A DNA stretch of 64,000 bases from Hyperoplus lanceolatus (GCA_026929865.2 CM049397.1:31754698-31818697), one strand, 5' to 3'. Counted from the stretch's first letter, positions 42,901 through 54,121 are shown. Notes: a model not told the origin generated them from the sequence alone. Numbers and translations are program-made.

Positions 42901-44986
42901 GCGATGGTTAAAGCTGCAGCCCTAGTGCATACAGTACACAAGTATTAAGGTGGTCCCTTACCTCAAGATGACACCAACAGAGTTCTTGAATATTGGCAGG
43001 ACTAAAATGAACCTCCTTCCCATAAAACTTTGAGGCTCCTGTTTTTTTTTATTCATAAACTAAATGACTAAAAAAAGGACCAACAAATTACAGAAGAAAG
43101 CCAGGGATGCAGCGTTACTGTGTTGTCGGACGGCTGCCAACAAAGACACAAGCTATTCGATTTGTTTAACGGTTTACTCAGAATCCCCTCATTAACATGT
43201 AAACCTCAAATTATAGTTGCTTTGGCTCGGGCTGTTTAAACCTGATAAGATATTTCATTTTCAGGCTATTGTAGTTTTGGTAAGTAAATACACCTAATAA
43301 TGTGACTCTATTGTGTGACATGGCACTGGAAGGCCAAGGTGTAAGAAGGATGTCTGATAAAGGTATAATTAATCTAAAAGTGTGTTGCAAATGGTAAGCA
43401 TTACATCCAATCAAAGACAAAAAAAACAGCACCGCTGGATCAACGACTTGTTTTAGCTTCACTATAAAATCCAGTTCACACCGACTGGAAACGTCATGGG
43501 ATACATTTCTTTACGGAATTTTACTATTAGCATATCATACAGGATATAAATGGATTCCCATTAGTTTCATCACCCCATCATCACTGTCACATAGAGAGGG
43601 ATGGATACATGTAGAAAAGTGGCTCAGCCTTAGAAACATTTGATAAAACTAGAAAAGCTGTCAATCTGCAAGTGTAATTACCCATCATGCCGTAGCTCAT
43701 ATAGCTCCTCGTCTTCCCTCTCAGTGCATGAAGAGATAAAATAAAGATAATCCCCTCACAACCAGGCTAATTCTCTGCTGGTTGTCACCATAGAAACTTG
43801 GAGCCTGATAAATGTTCAGAGAAATAAAAGTGTGAGAATCTGCCAATTTAAATGTGCACTTTAACCAAAGTACGAAAAATAAGCAGTGTGCAAAGAGGAA
43901 CCAATGAACTTGCACAATAAGGCTGCACAATTGACAATATGTTCCTTAGATCAGAAGAGCTTTCTGCAAAATAAGAAATAAGCCTATTTTTCTCATATAG
44001 TATCAACCACTTATCATCCTATGATTGACATCTGCACACAATATCAGCAATCAATACATTTTAAATACATAGCGCATATTGCCCTGCTAAGCAAAGATTG
44101 TTGTCCAGGTAAACAAATTGACCGACTCCCTCAAGCCATTAAGATGACATGACCGACAGATGATCTTAAAAAAAAGTTACATTTTCCTCAGGGCCGAAGA
44201 CAGCAAACATAACTTTGAACTGACCTCCACATACCAACCACATATAACCACGAGCTGTATGGGAGAAAATTATAAGTAAAAATATGTTCCAGGTGTGCCA
44301 AGCAGTACTAATAATTAAGGTATGGAAGAAAGTAATTCATACAAAATGAGTCTACTTTGTCGAAGCTGGCATTTCAAAATTGGTGAGAGCAACTAGCAGC
44401 TACAGAAGATTGCCTGAAAATATGAACCCTAGGCTTTGAATTCAATTTCATCTAACTCTAGTGCATGAACATAGATTGTTTTCAATACAAACTATCTTGC
44501 ATATTTAGGTGTAAACATGCCCTAAAAATAAATATATAATTATATAAAATCAGCCTTGTCTTGCTTTCTAGACAAAGCAAGCGAAAAGAGGTAATAACCT
44601 GAACTTATCAGTCACATTACAACAATGAGCTATGACTGTGAAATTTTAATAGTGCCACAAAACCTCTTTTGGAGAATAACATAGTTGATGGATACACAAC
44701 AAAGACAAATTTCCACTTGTCCTACAAATGTCAGCAATGATACGAAACATTTTTCTTTTAATAGCATGCAGGAAAAAAGGAATGCTTTGTCCTGTACTTT
44801 CCCTAATTAATGACTTTGCCCTTATTCTTACAATGAACACAGGTGCACTGATTAGTGCTAAAATAATTCTGCTGCCTGCCAAAGTTAAGAACATGGAAAA
44901 ACACAAGTTTGCGTTTTCCACCATCTTGATGAAACGTCACAAGACTTCTGACCTAAAATTCTAACTTTCTGACCAGGTTCCTCTTA
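39905..44986. other. intergenic DNA, one old repeat fragment at about 42455-42600
   Basis: No gene seen. The segment near 42455-42600 (GGAAGAAGTGCTCAAAAAATG, AAAGTAAAAGTAGCAATACC, AGTGTAAAGTAAAATGCAT) resembles a high-copy fish repeat of the AAGTAAAAGTAC type, but its ends cannot be set. Other short frames have no support. Confidence 0.4.
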
Positions 44987-45537
44987 CTGGTATATAGGGA
45001 TGGGAATCGAGACCCGGTTCCTCTTCAGAACCGGTGCCGAGTCAACCAATTCCTTGGAACCGTTAACATGCCTGCTTAACGATTCCGCTTATCGGTTTCG
45101 CTCGTTGCAGATGTGTCATGACTTGACACTCACGCTGCGTTGTTTTGGTTCAGAACGCAGCAAACATGGCGTTGAGACAGAATCTCTCTAAATGTTGGTT
45201 GTTTATCACATGAAAAGACGACAATACGGCCACTTGCAACACTTGTAAAGTTTCCATTTCTTCAAATGACACGCGCACAAGCACGAGCGCAAGCGAGCAG
45301 ACGGCGATCGTGACTGTTGAACGTTTAAATGTCAGCTGCCTGTCTAGTCGACAGTACACCAGAATTGCCCATTGGACTTGTACATATAATGTGTGAGAAT
45401 TAACGTGGGTGTAGGCATATGTGTGGGCTAATAAAAGAGGGAGAGAGATAAAAAGGTGAGAGCAGCATAAAGCAAAGCAAAAAGGTTTTCTTGACCGCTG
45501 CCTTAAGCAGTGTTTACTCACGTTCGTCAGCTGGTTT

Positions 45538-46075
45538 GTTTCTTTTTCCTCCCGTCAGCTGTTATAGTTCTGCCTTTACGCATGGCGGGTGGAGACGAAC
45601 CCAAAACATACAGCGGAACTCGGCGGTGATAAGGAAACAATAGTCTACGCTTAAGTTTAACAAAAAACGTCATAAAGACACACTTAAAATAACGATCTCT
45701 GCCCATACAAAAAGCACTGACTTGGATAACTTAATGGAGCGATCGATGTGCATAAATCATCCGGCACACGTGTCTGATGACGGGCCGTTGTATTAATAAT
45801 AAACAGCGGGCGGACTTATAAAAAAGGAAGAGAGATAAAAGGGCAAGAGCCTTTTTTTCCTCCCTTCAGCTGTTCTAATGCACCCTTTACGCACGGTGGT
45901 GGAGACGAACCCTACAATAAAGTTAAACATGAAACTTTGTAACTACACACTTAAAATAACGATCTCTGCCCATACAAAAAAAGACTTGGATTACTTGAGG
46001 AGCGACCGATGTGCAAATGTGTCTGATGACGGGCTGTTAAATTAATAATAAACAGCGCGCTGCACATTAGAACAG
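45538..46075. repeat. imperfect tandem duplication inside the hAT element (offset about 311 bp)
   Basis: Two successive blocks share, in order, TTTTTCCTCCC(G/T)TCAGCTGTT, the CTTTACGCA(T/C)G and GGAGACGAACCC words, ACACTTAAAATAACGATC with TCTGCCCATACAAAAA, and GTGTCTGATGACGGGC followed by TTAATAATAAACAGCG. The second block is slightly shorter. Confidence 0.85.
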
Positions 46076-46550
46076 CATGTAGGCCTACATAAAATATCTC
46101 GTATCCTTCCTGAGATGATATGTTTTCTGTTTTTTCAAGTTGATAGTTGGTGTTATCTTTACAGAAGACTTATTTGTATTTTTTATGTCAGCTGAATTTT
46201 GTTTCAAGTTGAATGCAAATGAGCACAGTTCATATTCCAAAAGGCACAAGCTCTTCCTTGACTGTTTTCAGTCTGTGTTTTTAGTTTAGGGAACATAATG
46301 GCATTTGGGCTTAAAAAGGCAAACCTTTTTTTTTGTCCGGACCAATTAATGTGAAAATTGACAATTTCCTAATCCTAAAGTACTCTTGATAATCTTTGCA
46401 CACACTAGACACACTTCTGATCAGATATTGAAGCAGGTTAATACAAATAAACAAATTTGTACTTGTTTTCTCACACAATGAGAATCGATAAGAGAATCGA
46501 TAAGGAATCGGATCGATAAGCAGAATCGGAATCAGAATCAGAATCGTTAA

Positions 46551-47121
46551 AGAGGACCTATGATGCTTTTTGACTTTTATGACCTATAAACGTTGTTATG
46601 ATGATTCATAGTCATGCTTAACCATACTAAATTATCAAATAATGACCGTCTGGGGTGTCTGTGCAGAGCACTAAACACTATTCTAGCCAGTCGAGAAGTC
46701 ACGTCTTCAAAGCGGTCTACCCTTTCATAATTTGTGACGTCGCATAAAACTTTGTGACGTCTCCACGGGGATGTTTCCATGTATGGTAATGCTGTCACTT
46801 CCCTGTTCGCGTCTGCCTCGCGCCCTTATAGGTCCATGCTCGCGCTTCCCGCCACTGAAAGTGTTCCGGAAGGAAGGTAACCAATCACAACGGAGTGGGG
46901 TTTGCAGGAGGGGGGGAGGGGAGCGGAGATGGCCGAAGCACAGGCGAAGGGAGCCGAAGCACACACACTCAAGTGTTGACAGGATGTGCTGGATCGCCAA
47001 AATAAGAGAAAGAGCTTCCCGAAAATCTACATAGTTTTTTGTGATGTGATTCGTGTCAGGTTGCTCTATAGCAGTGTAAAACAAGAAATTAAGACCAGAA
47101 AAGTAGCATAATAGGTCCTCT
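46551..47121. mobile_element. 571-bp MITE flanked by TTAA, nested in the hAT element
   Basis: The ends are AGAGGACCTATGATGC on the left and the complement of AGAGGACCTATTATGCTAC on the right, with TTAA directly outside both (46547-46550 and 47122-47125). A TTAA target points to piggyBac- or Kolobok-type mobilisation. Removing it with one TTAA restores a continuous hAT right end. The interior is GC-rich with frames on both strands (46577-47084), none convincing. Confidence 0.88.
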
Positions 47122-47379
47122 TTAAATTCTTATCAATTCCCATCCCTACTGGTATATGTAGTAACCTTTACTCAGAATCAATAAGGGCATTGATAGTTAT
47201 CGCATTATTCTCTTTCATATTAAGCTTAAAGGGTTGATAGTGTATTCAAGATTCAATAACTTAATTCATCACATAAACATGCAGGAGGTGCATTGAAATG
47301 AAAGGTGGAAACTTGCCTGAATGATTACCTGGGGGGTGACAATCCTTCATAATCCTACAACCTCTGGACTTTCGAGGTG

Positions 47380-48000
47380 TGTAAATCATGCAGGGACGGG
47401 TGTCTGGCTACTGTAGAGCACTACTGTCTGCAGAGCCCTCCTGTCCAGGGAAAAGCTGATGCCGAACCAGGCAGTAATCCTTCCTGTCAGGATGCTCTCA
47501 ACAAACAGTCCCAGAGTAGAAGCATTGAAGGATCCTCAAGGAGAAATGGAATTTGGTAATGTATTGCCTTGCCTTTCCCACTACAGTGCCAGTGTACGTT
47601 GTCTATGTCGATCCTCTGTGATGTGGATTCCCAGGTGTTTAAATCTGCACACCCTTGCACAACAGGCCCATTTATCCACAGTGTGCATCTTCAGGTGTAG
47701 TGTCTACCTGTAGACCACAACAATCTCCTTAGTCAGGTAGGCCTCCAGGTTGGCCTTCTTATCGTTGTCAGATCAGGCAATGTGTCATCTGCAGACTAGA
47801 TGATAAAGATGCAGTCAGACAGTCCAGGCACACAAGGGGTGTGTTCAGTCGGAGTCTGCTAAGGACTATAGTGTTGAAAGCTGAACTGTGATCAATGAAC
47901 AGCAATCCTGTTTCTGGCATTCAAGAGATAGTGGGGTGCAAAACCTGGGAAACTGCATCTTCCATGGATCTGAAGGAGGGCGCATGTTTAGTTACTGATC
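47380..48000 (-). pseudogene. Rex1/CR1-like LINE relic, antisense
   Basis: The plus strand shows the antisense of a well-known fish LINE: GATGCCGAACCAGGCAGT, GTCAGGATGCTCTC, TCCTCTGTGATGTGGATTCC, CAGGTGTTTAAATCTG, GTGTCATCTGCAGAC (antisense of the catalytic A-D-D box) and TTGAAAGCTGAACTGTGATC. It once coded for the reverse transcriptase that copies the LINE RNA at a nicked target. All frames are interrupted, and both the 5' end and a clear 3' tail are missing. It lies between the hAT at 44995 and the TA-flanked transposon at 48551. Confidence 0.75.
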
Positions 48001-48550
48001 ATCCTACCGAAAGGATTTTATGAGATTGAGGCCATTGGTAGGCAGTCATCAAGGAAACACATATCCCATAATGATGATAATGTCCGGTAAAGGTAACATC
48101 TGCAAGTCCCTCCCTGCATTCCATAACAGACGTGCAGACCGAAAAAATATTTCATTTTATGACAGTGTAAGGGAGGGAGGTTAATAAAAAACAGCCATGG
48201 AGGGCAGCTGCACATGGAAATAGAGAGGGTAAGAGGACACTCCCATCTTTCCAAATTAAGTCACGAGTCTCTGCCAGGGTAAATAAACCGCAGGGTTTGG
48301 GGGAAGACTGTGGAGCAGATCTGCTTTTCGCCATGGCCCAGAGGATGCAGAATAACATTAATCCGTGGTGATTTAGCGTTGTGCCGTTTTGCGTTTTGGT
48401 TGAATAACAAGCCGAGTGTCACCTCACGCTGTCACCCAAGAGGCAAGCGGCCATGTTGTGAAGCTCACCCAGAATGTACAGACCTCTGGCACAAAGGGAG
48501 ATTTATTTACTTAAAATAATCCAAAACCGATTTACTTTTATTGTATGGTA
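48001..48550. other. intergenic DNA between transposons, nothing recognised
   Basis: Short frames on both strands only; no repeat ends were found. Confidence 0.45.
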
Positions 48551-48959
48551 GGGGAGAGTGGCCTTAATTGTGCCGGTGGGGAAGTTGTGCCACCCCAAGT
48601 TTCTAGAAAACCATAGAAGAAATTGGAAATGTGACCACATATTTAAGAAGAGCCATCCATTTAACTCATCCTGTAAAGAAGGGAGAAACATGGAATAAGA
48701 TATAAGCCCATTTAAACTCAAAAAACTGTGTTTTGCCTCTAAAAGTAAAATTTCCATGATCAAGGTTTTTTGATTATTGTGTCTGAACAATTATAGACAC
48801 GTTTGAAAACATTTGACACATGTTTTAGTGCTCCAGTATGTTACACTTTGGGTCTATATAGTTAGCACGATGTCAGCCCTAAACTGCTGCATCATGCTTA
48901 TTATCCAAAATTCTGGGGTTGGGGTGATTTATGCCAGATGGTCTAGGTGAGTTATAAGT

Positions 48960-49040
48960 AAGTAAGTAAGTAAAATGTATTTATTTATAAAAGTATAACA
49001 GTTTGCACTGTCCAAAGTGCTGTACATAGTTGGTGGATAA
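48960..49040. mobile_element. left part of a fish repeat interrupted by the LINE
   Basis: (TAAG)n, then AAAATGTATTTATTTATAAA and CCAAAGTGCTGTACAT, resemble a common teleost repeat that normally continues into the sequence now found at 50180-50430. The split is explained by the LINE between them. Confidence 0.4.
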
Positions 49041-50179
49041 CTGGCAGGGCTAGGGGTGAACCAAAAACTCATAATCTGGATCAACAGTTTTCTAACAAAC
49101 AGGACTCAACAGGTTAGGTTTAACTCAGTGACCTCCACCTCTAAGCCCATCAATTCCGGGGCCCCTCAAAGGTGTGTTTTGTCCCCTCTACTCTACACAC
49201 TCTATACTAATGAGTGCCAAGCTAGCACATCCACACTCACTTTCTTCAAATACGCAGATGATACTGCCATTGTGGGGTATTTGAAACCAGATAGCTCAGC
49301 GCTAACCAGCTTTGAGGAAGAGATTAGTAACTTCACCAAATGGTCTAAAGACAACTTCCTGGCTGTTAATGCAAATAAAACGAAAGAAATGGTAATAGAT
49401 TTTAGACGTCATAAAAGTGAGATCCCTAACAGCACTGTAAATGACAAAACAATTGAGAGGGTTAGTAGTTATAAATACCTTGGTATTGAAATTGCTGACC
49501 AACTCAAATTTGAGATATGCACTACGTCTAAGGTAAAAAACTACAACAACGGATGTTTTTCCTACGTAAGCTGAACTGCTTTCAGGTGGACAGTATTTTG
49601 GAATTGTTTTACAAAACAGTCCTTCAGAGTGTATTGTCCTTTGGCTTAGTTTGTGTATTTGGCAAAATGCGCAAAAAAGACCAAGATAAATTACTGCGTT
49701 TGGTAAAGACAGCAAGCAAAATTATTGGATGCAGTCAGACGTCAGTCACTCAGCTATGGTCAGATCTTGTTGTGAATAAAGCTGAGCAGATACTCAGTGA
49801 TCCTTCCCACCCCTTATATAGGAGGTTCCAACGCAGCAACCGTGGCAGTAGCAGGCTGCTGCAAAGGTCAATCAGAACCAAAAGGTTTAGCTTGTCATGT
49901 GTCCCCTCTGCTATTAGACTTTTTAATGAAAGACACAGGTCAAGATCATGAACACTGTGTTTTTCTTTTACTGTTTTTAACTTAATCTTTGTGAATGTTG
50001 TTTTTAGGCCTGCTACTGATTCACTAATGAACTGAACTATTTATTCTTAAATGTTGTAGTTGTTATTGTTGTTGTTGTGTGTGTGGCGTGCCCACTTGTA
50101 TGCCTATATGTCCTAAATGTGCTGCACTTTTGACCACACAAATTTCCCAACTCTGGGATAATAAAGTATACTTTGACTT
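49041..50179 (+). pseudogene. 5'-truncated LINE (CR1/L2 group) reverse transcriptase, frameshifted
   Basis: A 172-codon frame (49056-49574) starts in the fingers/palm: FLTNRTQQVRFN, then GAPQRCVLSPLLY, where the usual Gly after PQ is Arg. The catalytic box KYADDTAIVG follows at residues 65-74, then KTKEMVIDFRR and YKYLGIEI. A frameshift near 49550 moves to the frame 49553-49951, with FYKTVLQSVLSFG, SKIIG, SHPLY and CVPSAIRLFN, the typical thumb and C-terminus. The 3' end GGGATAATAAAGTATAC, followed by TTTGAC, is the usual terminal repeat. The endonuclease is missing, so the copy is dead on arrival; it is much less decayed than the L2 relic at 33.1 kb. Confidence 0.85.
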
Positions 50180-50430
50180 TGACAGTGCACTCAGTAGGTA
50201 AACAATGAAATAACAATAACAAAAATAAAAGACATAAAGCCCATACATCCACATATAAACAAAGATAGTAGTGCAGAGGTAAGATAGTTAATGGGGAGGG
50301 AAAACCAGGGTGTACAGATGGATTTTGAGCCTTGATTTAAAGGCAGAAATGTAGGGGGAATCGCATATACTAGGTGGCAGTTGATTCTACAAGGGCGTAG
50401 CAGCTAGTGCAAAGTACATTTCTGAAGGTT
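50180..50430. mobile_element. right part of the interrupted fish repeat
   Basis: AATGAAATAACAATAACAAA, TACAGATGGATTTTGAGCC, TTGATTTAAAGGCAG and TTGATTCTACAAGGGCGTAG resemble the distal part of a teleost repeat usually adjacent to sequence like 48960-49040. Confidence 0.4.
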
Positions 50431-50441
50431 GTGCCATTGGC

Positions 50442-50687
50442 ATGGCTGTTTACGCTGGTCACCAAAAGAACGTTATTGTCTACAGTAGCTCAGAAGAGAC
50501 TGACATCTCCATTCCACTTAACGACACCACTGATGAGAGTTCAGATGGTCAGAAAGATGATGATGGTGACTTTCTGAGCTTTGCAGGTAAAACCATTAGA
50601 TCTGCTAGGCCTTGTTTAAGAAAATTGTCCTTCAATCTTTGTAAAATATTTACTTTGTTTACTTTATTTACTTTAAATAAACCTTAA
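50442..50687 (+). pseudogene. short acidic ORF, possible transposase C-terminal remnant
   Basis: The frame encodes an acidic, Ser/Asp-rich stretch (YSSSEETDISIP, DDDGDFLSFAG) followed by a few basic residues. It lies within the TA-flanked transposon, near its right end, in the position a transposase tail would occupy. Acidic tails like this occur in several fish transposases, but I cannot name the family. Confidence 0.3.
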
Positions 50688-51061
50688 ATAAGTAACTGTC
50701 TTATGAATTTGTCTCGCATTACAGTTTATAAGATATATATCAATGGCACAATTCACCCCATGGTATTCTCTCCAACGGCACAGCTTAAACCACACCACAT
50801 CTTTTTTTCCGAAAGCTATATTTCTTCAACAGTTTATTCCAGATCCAAAGTTTTTATTAGCAGGGATGCACAACACCCTGAAATATATGTACATATTTGA
50901 GTTGGAGACTTTACTGTCAAGGCCTCACTTTAAAGTCACTTTGAGTAAAAAGTGTCTCAACTTAGGCCACTCTCCCCTACTATTGTTTTACTTTATTACA
51001 AGAGACTACAAGGTTATGAATTTTAATTGGTCGGATATTATTTTTCATGCTCTTGTTTCCT

Positions 51062-51294
51062 TTTTATTTATTTATTTATTTATTTATTATTATTCTTCCG
51101 GACAATTACACATAATACATAATTTTCACATTGCATATTCATACATATTACTTTGTGTTATCGTCCGAAGGGTAGCAGGAGAAGCCAAAGGCTTATCGAG
51201 TCCCGCCCCCACTGCCATAAGATTCAGATACACAGATACACAGCTACTACAGTTATAACATTTTTTTTTTTTCCTTTTTTTTTTTTTTTTTTAA
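51062..51294 (-). mobile_element. LINE 3' end, minus orientation, with (ATAA)n tail
   Basis: Reverse-complemented it reads GGGGGCGGGACTCGATAAGC, CTTTGGCTTCTCCTGCTACC, then GTGTAATTGTCCGGAAG and an AATA/ATAA ladder, as in fish L1-like 3' ends. The last 65 bp match the insertion at 7679-7744. An A-rich run (T-rich on the plus strand, 51261-51294) separates it from the ORF1 region upstream. It may be the 3' end of the same element after loss of ORF2, or a second adjacent insertion. Confidence 0.65.
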
Positions 51295-52715
51295 GAAGAT
51301 TCATTCTAATACACAAATAATTTTAGGTCTCTATTTTCCTCTCTCCCTGTGACAATGCAGATATGGCCTTGTCCATTTCTTCTCTAGTAGCCTAAACACC
51401 TCTGCAAAAGTATTCAAAACAGTCAGTGTGTCTGCTGACCTTGGCTATAGTCCCATAACATGCAGTGTATTTACAAATTCTTCAGTCAGAGAAAGTCTTC
51501 CAATTTTAACTCGGGTGTTCTGAACACACAGCTGATAATTAACATGTATCTTTCATTTAAATTTCAATAGTCACACTTCCATTAGGTTATCAATAGCAGA
51601 GCACATTGTATTTACAATTTCAAACCTTATATTATGACACAAACCAGTTTAAATCCCTTTAATTCAAAGACCATGCCAACTTTAATTCAAATTGTCCATG
51701 CTTTAATGTCATTTGGGTCTGATAATCTAGGTTCCTCGTAAAGATTAGCTAATAACTCCAGACTTTCATGATAATTTATCCCATCAGGTATGTTGCTCAT
51801 TCTTGCTGCTTGGGTTGATCAGGTCCTCTTCCCTCCGGAATTGAACCAGATCCTCCTCCGTTCTGATTTGCACAATTTTAGCTTCTTCGGGTGTAGCTCC
51901 ATTCATTTTGATGAAGATTCTTCCATCTCTTGTCCATGTTTGTTGGACCCGTCCACATTTTTTAACCCTCTCGCTTGGTAGGCCAGGTTAGCATTTCTCT
52001 TGGTTAAGTTTTCACTCATTCCAATTTGTTCGCCTTTAAGCTTCTTGCCTTGACTGAGCAAATTTATCTTATGCTTTCTACTCACAAATTTCAGAATAAC
52101 AGCACGCTTTTGGCCAATTTTCCCTTCGGGAGAAGAAAACAAGACTCCACGTTCTCCAGATCCAGACTAATGCCTTTGCTTCTCAGGAACCTTTCAACCT
52201 GGTTATCCACCACACATTCCTTGTATCGCCCTCTTCTTCTCCACTCACGGCAGCTACATACGACCTTGGTTTAATGTCCAAACCAGTTATTATCACATCT
52301 CTGTTTTTTGCTTGTTGATCTTGGTCATCAATTTTATCTCCAAGCTCTTTCAAGAGCTGATCTTTCTTCACATTCACGGCTTGAAGTTCCTTCAATTCGA
52401 TCAACAGTGGCTTCAGACCAGCTGCAATTTTTTCTTTAATTTTTGCATCAAAACGCCCAATCCATTCGTCCATAATCCCAGCCAGCTCAGCTTTCAGCAG
52501 TGCTCGCTCCGTCTCCCTCTCACTTTTCATTTCTCTCATCAAGTCTGCCAACTGTTTTTTCAATTCTTCCGCATAATCTTTGTCTTCCTCCTTTCCCTTA
52601 TCAATGTTTTTTCCTTTTTTGGACATCTCCAAAGATTTTCAGAGATTTTTAAGGCTGTGAATCTGAGTTCTCCGCTGCTCACGGTAAATAGCTCTTAACC
52701 CTCGGCAAGCCGGAA
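51295..52715 (-). pseudogene. non-LTR retrotransposon with ORF1 but no ORF2, frameshifted
   Basis: Reading leftward from about 52715, an ATG at 52632 or just inside opens a 149-codon frame. A long coiled coil (EELKKQLADLMREMKSER to QLLKELGDKIDDQ) leads to KNRDVIITGL, the layout of an L1-type ORF1 RNA-binding chaperone. After frameshifts near 52205 and 52140 the frame continues with GQKRAVILKFVSRKHK and LTKRNANLAYQAR. After another near 51950 it reads TWTRDGRIFIKMNG and stops at 51784. In this family ORF1 coats the element RNA for retrotransposition. What follows (51783-51295) shows no endonuclease or reverse transcriptase, so the copy was internally deleted or is a half-element relying on another LINE. 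Confidence 0.7.
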
Positions 52716-52883
52716 GTTGTCTTCTTTTCATAGACTAATCGGAATGACCAAGACATTGCTCTGAAATCCAGCCCACTTGACAGATGGCAAAGATCCAGCT
52801 GACACGTTTGTCCACCCTTTGATGTTAAGCGCTGCCATCCATCACCTCATGGCTTAGTCCTTCTTCTCTAAATCAGTTTGCAA
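52716..52883. other. short spacer between LINE and TTAA transposon
   Basis: No feature seen. Confidence 0.5.
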
Positions 52884-52887
52884 TTAA

Positions 52888-53808
52888 AGCGGCTACGAGT
52901 AACATTTAAATATCTTTTAAACAGCCTCATGTTTCCTCTGATAATCAAAAATTACCTTTAACAGCAAACCAGACCATCAGTGCAAAGAAAGACGTTTTTA
53001 AATAGTTTTTATTACTGCATTTGATCTGGTCGTACACCCAGTCCGATTTTCGGTTCACGCGTGCATGCTCTATGGGCACATATCCGTATTGGTCACAGAT
53101 TTCAGCGTGGCGCAGGAACGTGAATTGAGAAGCCAGGTGAGGGAAGGGGAGCGGGAGCCTTGTTTGAGACAGTTGTTTGTCGTCATAATGACTGATAACG
53201 GGGCTGCACCATAAAAGAAAAAAAAGAAAATGCAATGAAGAAAAGCTAAAAGGGAGAGTGATAGTCGGGCGGGAGGGCGTTGCCAAGCAACGTATACACA
53301 ATTTCATGCAGCGAAACTAGACTGCAGTGTTTACTCCTAAATGAATGAGCGGTAGCCTACTAAAACAAAGTTTACTTTGCCTCACCAGCATCATCAGATG
53401 ACCATTATTCATCGGAAATAGTCATTATTTACAACATAAACACATTACCTCATTGTGATCCATACTAACTAACTGCCATCTCTCGTTCATTCGCTTTGTG
53501 TGAGGACACGGGGACTCGTTCAGCTCCGTGAGAGGTGACAATGCATCAACTCATTGCAATCAGGTGTGTTTAGCACTTACTGGCATTAGTTGATGCTGTG
53601 TCACCCATAGACTCACGGAGCCGAAAAGAGTCCGGTGCCCTCACACTTTCAACACACGGACACGCCACGCACCATATTGCTTCCTGATTATTTGAATCTT
53701 GCACTCCCTGCACGAGCTAGAAAACAGCTTCACGACAGCTGGCGTCGTAATAATACTACCGCTTTTGTTCAAAGGTGTCGCCAACGTGCCGACTTACTCG
53801 TAGTAGCT
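52888..53808 (-). mobile_element. TTAA-flanked DNA transposon, copy 2 (inverted, uninterrupted)
   Basis: TTAA flanks at 52884-52887 and 53809-53812, with inverted ends AGCGGCTACGAGTAAC and the complement of AGCTACTACGAGTAAG. It is the reverse complement of the element at 16517-17722 without the SINE. The frame at 52945-53307 (minus) gives the same internal peptide (DQYGYV, IEHARVNRKSDWVYDQ). At 921 bp it is too short to carry a transposase and is presumably non-autonomous. It is not established whether the internal peptide is a captured host exon or chance. Confidence 0.85.
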
Positions 53809-53812
53809 TTAA

Positions 53813-54112
53813 CAGAAGGTGCTACATGCCTGATGTTCATTTGCAGAGTGAGACATTCTGCTTCCCCAAAAGGACCTGCCTTGACACAGGCCAAGGCACT
53901 GTCACTCTCAGGATCAGTATTTTCTCATGAATATATTTTTGTTGTGCATTTTTGCTGTTTTCAGAAATTAATACAGAAGAGGGATGTAGATAGAGATCAA
54001 GTTATTAGTCTCTCTATATTCTACATATCAGGTGTGTGATTATAAACCAATATCTTAAAATCGATTAAAATAGGTGGAGATTACACACAACAACAGATCT
54101 GACCCAAATTAT
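53813..54112. other. intergenic spacer, nothing recognised
   Basis: No repeat ends or protein-like frame; the frame starting at 53635 is a shadow crossing the transposon end. Confidence 0.5.
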
Positions 54113-54121
54113 GCACAAAAT

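Larger units (their letters stand above)
44995..47148. mobile_element. non-autonomous hAT transposon with 8-bp target duplication
   Basis: The ends are TAGGGATGGGAATCGA on the left and the complement of TAGGGATGGGAATTGA on the right. They are flanked by exact copies of CTGGTATA at 44987-44994 and 47149-47156, the 8-bp duplication expected for hAT. The ends are also rich in AATCG/ATCGATAAG words, a hallmark of this fish hAT family. There is no transposase frame. Inside are an imperfect tandem duplication (about 45538-46075) and a younger TTAA-flanked MITE (46551-47121); without the latter the element is about 1.58 kb. Confidence 0.9.
48551..50977. mobile_element. DNA transposon with TA target and GGGGAGAGTGGCC ends, carrying nested repeats
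   Basis: The left end GGGGAGAGTGGCCTTAATTG and the complement of the right end, GGGGAGAGTGGCCTAAGTTG, agree over about 19 bases with one shift. TA lies immediately outside both (48549-48550 and 50978-50979), consistent with a Tc1/mariner-like superfamily. A short acidic frame at 50442-50687 may be the remains of its transposase. The inner part is occupied by an older repeat and a LINE, which account for roughly 1.5 kb of the 2.4 kb. Confidence 0.8.

Noticed and set aside
46577..47084. Overlapping ORFs on both strands in a GC-rich patch
   Set aside because: The patch is the interior of a TTAA-flanked MITE; the frames lack any recognised domain.
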